Shown piece after piece: positions 23,856-27,077 of a stretch of 27,077 bases of DNA. Location of the stretch: contig WOZJ01000031.1 of NCBI GenBank assembly GCA_011620345.1, forward strand, positions 1 to 27,077, in the 5' to 3' direction. The position numbers and the translations under genes were made by a program. Below the pieces are notes generated by a model, which searched no databases, was not told the origin of the DNA, and saw nothing but the letters and a program-made list of their open reading frames with translations. The first letter of the stretch is position 1; the number at the start of each line of letters is the position of its first letter. Source of the DNA: Nitrospirota bacterium (GTDB lineage Bacteria > UBA2233).

Positions 23856-25219
23856 TAGCGTGGCGCCTTATGGAGGGGGGTTCCTAGGGCCTCTAGGCAG
23901 GCTTCTTTGATTCCTTCTGAGAAGCTCGGATGGGCATGAACAGCGGCAGCAATGCCGGAGAGCGTAATGCCTGCGCTCATGGCGAGCGTCGCTTCGTGGA
24001 TGATTTCGGTTGCGGCCTTGCCGACGATCTGGGCTCCTAAGATTTTTCCATCCTTGGAGTTGGCAATGACCTTGATTTTCCCCAGCGGCTCGTTCGAAGC
24101 GAGCGCCCTTCCGAGCGCACCGTAAAGGTAGGTGCCCGTGCGCACGTCCCCGAAGCGCTCCTTGGCCTTTGTTTCGCTTAAGCCCACCCAGGCGGCCTCG
24201 GGGTCGGTATAGAGGCAGTTTGGCACGGGCAGGTTTTCCAAATCGAGCGCATTCTCTCCCCCTAGCGCGTTTTCGGCGGCAAGGATGCCCTGATGAGTGG
24301 CCGCGTGCGCAAGGAACGTACGGCCAGTGACATCGCCCGCCGCGTAGATGTTAGAAATGCGCGTTTGGAGTCCCTCGTTCACAAAAATCCCTTTGTCGGC
24401 GGGGCCTAAGGGAAGCCTTTCGAGCCCAAAAAGGTTCGGAGTTCTTCCTATGGCGAGCAAGACGGCGTCTGACAAGAAGGCTTCTTCTTTGCCTTCTTTC
24501 AAGAATACGGGCCTTGGCCCGGGTTCGATACGCACGAGGCGCGCGCCGAGCACGAGCGAAATCCCCTTGGCCTTTAGACTCCTTTCCATGAGCGCGGCCA
24601 TGTCGGCATCGAGCATCGGAAGAAGGCGTGGCAGCATGTCTACAAGGGTCACCCGGCTGCCCAGCGCCTTGTAAACCATGGCCATTTCGAGCCCGACGAA
24701 CCCGGCCCCCACGATGACGAGCGTTTTTGGGACGTTTTTTAGCTCGAGCGCTTCGGTGGATGTCCAAACACCCTGTTGTGCGATGCCTTGGATAGGCGGG
24801 ACAAGCGGCGAGGAGCCCGTGGCGATAAGGAAATGTTCGGCCTTGATGCGCTCTGCGCCTACCTGAAGGGTCTTTTCGTCCAGAAAAATGGCGGTTTCAT
24901 GGGCGAGTCGGATTTTGTTTGCCATAAGGAGGCTCTCGATCCCTTTCTTTAGGCGGGCGATCGTTGCCTCTTTGTGGGCTCGAAGCTTGTCCGGGGCGAT
25001 CGAGAAGTCCCCTTCAAGCCCGGATTGACGTGCCCTTTCGATTTCGAACGCCATGGATGCGGCATGCAGGTAGAGCTTAGAAGGGATGCAGCCGACGTTT
25101 AGGCACGTTCCGCCAAGTTCGTCTTTTTCGACGAGCAAGACCTTGGCGTCTAGCTGGGCAGCCCGGATGGCCGCAGGGTATCCGGCGGGCCCCCCGCCGA
25201 CGACGACAAAATCGTACAT
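23855..25219 (-). CDS. lpdA: dihydrolipoyl dehydrogenase (E3)
   Basis: The 454-residue FAD disulfide oxidoreductase has the FAD motif GGGPAG (8-13), the redox pair Cys39/Cys44 (GGTCLNVGCIPSK), the NAD motif GAGFVGLE, the second FAD block NIYAAGDVTG, and the C-terminal catalytic pair His430/Glu435 (HAHPSFSE). The usual HPT is HPS here, a mild change. It reoxidises lipoyl groups of 2-oxoacid dehydrogenases or the glycine cleavage system. No E1 or E2 gene is adjacent, so it is a stand-alone E3. It reads toward aceB-aceA, 429 bp upstream, which fits a link to acetyl-CoA and TCA metabolism. The ATG at 25219 lacks a clear Shine-Dalgarno sequence (only GAAAG about 7 bp upstream), which is unusual in this window. 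Confidence 0.94.
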   Translation of the reverse strand: MYDFVVVGGGPAGYPAAIRAAQLDAKVLLVEKDELGGTCLNVGCIPSKLYLHAASMAFEIERARQSGLEGDFSIAPDKLRAHKEATIARLKKGIESLLMANKIRLAHETAIFLDEKTLQVGAERIKAEHFLIATGSSPLVPPIQGIAQQGVWTSTEALELKNVPKTLVIVGAGFVGLEMAMVYKALGSRVTLVDMLPRLLPMLDADMAALMERSLKAKGISLVLGARLVRIEPGPRPVFLKEGKEEAFLSDAVLLAIGRTPNLFGLERLPLGPADKGIFVNEGLQTRISNIYAAGDVTGRTFLAHAATHQGILAAENALGGENALDLENLPVPNCLYTDPEAAWVGLSETKAKERFGDVRTGTYLYGALGRALASNEPLGKIKVIANSKDGKILGAQIVGKAATEIIHEATLAMSAGITLSGIAAAVHAHPSFSEGIKEACLEALGTPLHKAPR

Positions 25220-25361
25220 TTTTTTCTTTCAACGTTGTTTGTATCTTTCTTACCATGGCAAAAAGGCAAGGCGGGATCAAGCCGGAGCTATTCCAAAACG
25301 CGTGTTGTCCAAAAGCGTTTTCGGTGAAAGAATGGTTAGAAGGGAAAAAAGGAGGCAAACG

Positions 25362-26528
25362 ATGGACATCAACCCCAAATCCATCCTTTTTCGAGACCTA
25401 CGCGAGGGTGTAGCGAATGTCATGAGCCGCTACGGGCCGGAGTACTGGCGCAAGCTGGACGAAGTTTCGGCTTACCCCGAGGCGTTCGTCAAGGAGATGA
25501 TGGAATATGGCTACCTCGCAGCGCTCATCCCCGAGGCGTACGGGGGCTCGGGTCTTGGCATCGCCGAGGCCTCGGTGATTCTAGAAGAGATCAACCACTT
25601 GGGCGGCAACGCGGGCGTGTGCCATGCCCAGATGTACATCATGGGGACGCTCCTAAGGCACGGCTCGGAGGACCAAAAGCGCCGCTATTTGCCCGACATC
25701 GCCAAAGGCAAGCTCCGCTTCCAGGCCTTCGGCGTGACGGAGCCCGATGCCGGCTCGGATACGCTCTCTATTAAGACATTCGCCAGAAAGGCGGGTAAGG
25801 GCTACATCGTAAACGGACAAAAAATTTGGACCTCCCGGGTGGCACACTCGGACCTGATGCTTTTGATTGCAAGGACGACGCCCAAAGAAGAGGCGAGGAA
25901 GCGCACCGAGGGCCTAAGCGCATTCCTTGTGGACCTAAGGGCCTCGATTGGCAAGGGCGTCACGATCCAACCGATTCCGACAATGATGAACCACCACAGC
26001 GCCCAGGTGTTCTTGGAGGATTTAGTAATCCCCGAGGAGAACCGCTTGGGAGAGGAAGGCCGGGGGTTTTCGTACCTTCTAGACGGTCTTAACGCCGAAA
26101 GAATCCTGATCGCCGCCGAGTGCATCGGGGATGCCTACTGGTTTTTGGAAAAAGCGAGCGCGTATGCCTCCAGCCGGGAGGTGTTCGGCAGGCCGATCGG
26201 CCAGAACCAAGGCGTGCAGTTCCCGATCGCCAGGGGTTACGCAAGCACTCGCGCGGCCGATTTGATGCGCTACGAGGCGGCCGCACTGTTTGATAAAGGA
26301 GAGCCCTGCGGGCCCGAGGCGAACATGGCCAAACTCCTTGCCGCAGATGCCTCGTTCGAGGCGGGCAACGTGGCCATCCAGACGTTCGGGGGCTTCGGGT
26401 TTGCCAAGGAGTACGACATCGAGCGCAAGTTTCGGGAAACCCGTCTCTACCAGGTGGCACCCATCTCGACGAACCTGATCCTCGCATACCTGGGCCAGCA
26501 CGTGCTCGGAATGCCGAGGTCCTACTGA
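25362..26528 (+). CDS. acyl-CoA dehydrogenase
   Basis: The 388-residue FAD enzyme of the acyl-CoA dehydrogenase fold has an N-terminal helical domain to about 120, the FAD-binding beta domain (FGVTEPDAGSDT 123-134, GQKIWTSRVAHSD 152-164), and a C-terminal helical domain (AIQTFGGFGFAKEYDIERKFRETRLYQVAPIS). The catalytic Glu of MCAD-type enzymes, in Y-E-G-T near the C terminus, is not there: the sequence is YQVAPIST. Glu246 in GLNAERILIA instead sits where isovaleryl- and long-chain enzymes keep their base. The start is ATG 25362, 7 bp after AAGGAGG; a longer open frame from 25086 overlaps lpdA and is not used. A MaoC hydratase starts 12 bp downstream, suggesting successive steps of acyl-CoA oxidation. 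Confidence 0.93.
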   Translation: MDINPKSILFRDLREGVANVMSRYGPEYWRKLDEVSAYPEAFVKEMMEYGYLAALIPEAYGGSGLGIAEASVILEEINHLGGNAGVCHAQMYIMGTLLRHGSEDQKRRYLPDIAKGKLRFQAFGVTEPDAGSDTLSIKTFARKAGKGYIVNGQKIWTSRVAHSDLMLLIARTTPKEEARKRTEGLSAFLVDLRASIGKGVTIQPIPTMMNHHSAQVFLEDLVIPEENRLGEEGRGFSYLLDGLNAERILIAAECIGDAYWFLEKASAYASSREVFGRPIGQNQGVQFPIARGYASTRAADLMRYEAAALFDKGEPCGPEANMAKLLAADASFEAGNVAIQTFGGFGFAKEYDIERKFRETRLYQVAPISTNLILAYLGQHVLGMPRSY

Positions 26529-26540
26529 AGGAGGGCTTCT

Positions 26541-26987
26541 ATGCTGTACTTCGAAGATATAGAGCCAGGTCAGAAGGAGCGGTTCGGGAGTTATCACGTT
26601 ACGAAAGAAGAAATCGTTGCTTTCGCCGGCCGCTACGACCCCCAGCCGTTCCATCTAGACGAAGAAGCGGCGAAACGCTCTCTTTTTGGCGGGATTTGCG
26701 CGTCTGGGTGGCATACGGCCGCCATGACGATGCGGCTCGTCGTGGACGACTTTACATCAAAGGGCGTAGCGAGTATGGGTTCTCCCGGCGGTGAGCACTT
26801 AAGGTGGCGTCGCCCGGTCTACCCGGGCGATACGCTCTCGGTCGAGGTTGAGATCTTGGAGAAGAAAGACCATCCCAAGCGGCCAAACGTTGGGCTCGTA
26901 AAAACAAGCTGGACGACGTTCAACCAAAAAAACGAACCCGTCATGACGCTCATCGCCGAGATGCTTATGGCCAAGCGGCCTGAATGA
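26541..26987 (+). CDS. MaoC-type (R)-enoyl-CoA hydratase domain protein
   Basis: The 148-residue single hot-dog-fold protein has the hydratase-2 motif spread over about residues 31-58: a catalytic Asp and His in RYDPQPFHLDEEAAK, then FGGICASGWHTAA. It ends with a strand pair around HLRWRRPVYPGDTLSVEVEI. The fold hydrates trans-enoyl-CoA to (R)-3-hydroxyacyl-CoA, or serves related branched or dicarboxylic acyl-CoA pathways. AAGGAGGGC stands 7 bp before the ATG at 26541, 12 bp after the acyl-CoA dehydrogenase stop, so the pair is one operon: the dehydrogenase makes the enoyl-CoA that this protein could hydrate. Further genes of the operon may lie beyond the window. The last 90 bp hold only a short inverted repeat (27012-27032) and no gene I can support. 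Confidence 0.88.
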   Translation: MLYFEDIEPGQKERFGSYHVTKEEIVAFAGRYDPQPFHLDEEAAKRSLFGGICASGWHTAAMTMRLVVDDFTSKGVASMGSPGGEHLRWRRPVYPGDTLSVEVEILEKKDHPKRPNVGLVKTSWTTFNQKNEPVMTLIAEMLMAKRPE

Positions 26988-27077
26988 AGATGCAGGCTTG
27001 TAATCCTACGGCTCAAGGCCATTGGCCTCGAGATCGAAAAAGCCGCTTTACCCTATTTCGCCGCCTTAATTTTAAGA

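Noticed and set aside
25086-25361. N-terminal extension of the acyl-CoA dehydrogenase frame
   Set aside because: It overlaps lpdA, has no family similarity, and an ideal ribosome site precedes the ATG at 25362.
27012-27032. Inverted repeat AGGCCA-T-TGGCCT near the right edge as a terminator
   Set aside because: The loop is a single base, one pair is mismatched, and the A-rich rather than T-rich sequence after it does not fit termination.

Overview
The window is chromosomal DNA from a moderately GC-rich Gram-negative bacterium, most likely a proteobacterium. It encodes an outer-membrane copper protein, a Tat-exported multicopper oxidase and a candidate lipoprotein. Several genes appear to use TTG starts backed by good ribosome binding sites. 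I cannot assign a genus. I saw no tRNA, rRNA, CRISPR array, insertion sequence, integrase or phage gene, so this looks like ordinary metabolic chromosome rather than an island.

Layout. 1-149 (-): start of a PAS-domain protein that runs off the left edge. 242-2691 (-): copper operon copA-copB with its own promoter. 2988-3677 (+): Nu-class glutathione transferase. 3784-7274 (+): redox operon of CDGSH Fe-S protein, DoxX membrane protein, aldo/keto reductase, an SDR lacking key catalytic residues, and a D-2-hydroxyacid dehydrogenase. An amidase follows (7367-8806). 8954-11119 (+): proton-pumping membrane pyrophosphatase of the K+-independent type. 11228-12793 (+): strong promoter, a leader of about 300 nt that can fold, and a RhlE-type DEAD-box helicase. 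12908-13813 (-): DmeF-type cation efflux protein. 14008-19281 (+): second catabolic-looking cluster of quinone-oxidoreductase-like MDR, zinc alcohol dehydrogenase, a broken HD-GYP sensor gene, a catalytically complete SDR, and a second amidase of the Rhodococcus type. 19304-19969 (+): single-pass membrane protein. 20149-20277 (+): very small Cys-rich lipoprotein candidate. 20372-23425 (-): glyoxylate shunt aceB-aceA with a clear intrinsic terminator. 23855-25219 (-): dihydrolipoyl dehydrogenase. 25362-26987 (+): acyl-CoA dehydrogenase and MaoC-type hydratase.

How it fits together. The right third suggests growth on acetyl-CoA-yielding substrates: the acyl-CoA dehydrogenase and MaoC hydratase oxidise acyl-CoA, and isocitrate lyase with malate synthase assimilates the acetyl-CoA. 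The two oxidoreductase clusters, each paired with an amidase, suggest breakdown of amides and hydroxy- or carbonyl compounds, but the substrates cannot be read from sequence. CopAB and DmeF give copper and probably cobalt/nickel tolerance.

I did not find a convincing undescribed system. The best leads are the SDR with altered active site, the HD-GYP gene broken by deletion, the parallel SDR/amidase cassettes, the foldable helicase leader, the operator-like dyad upstream of aceB, and the small lipoprotein.
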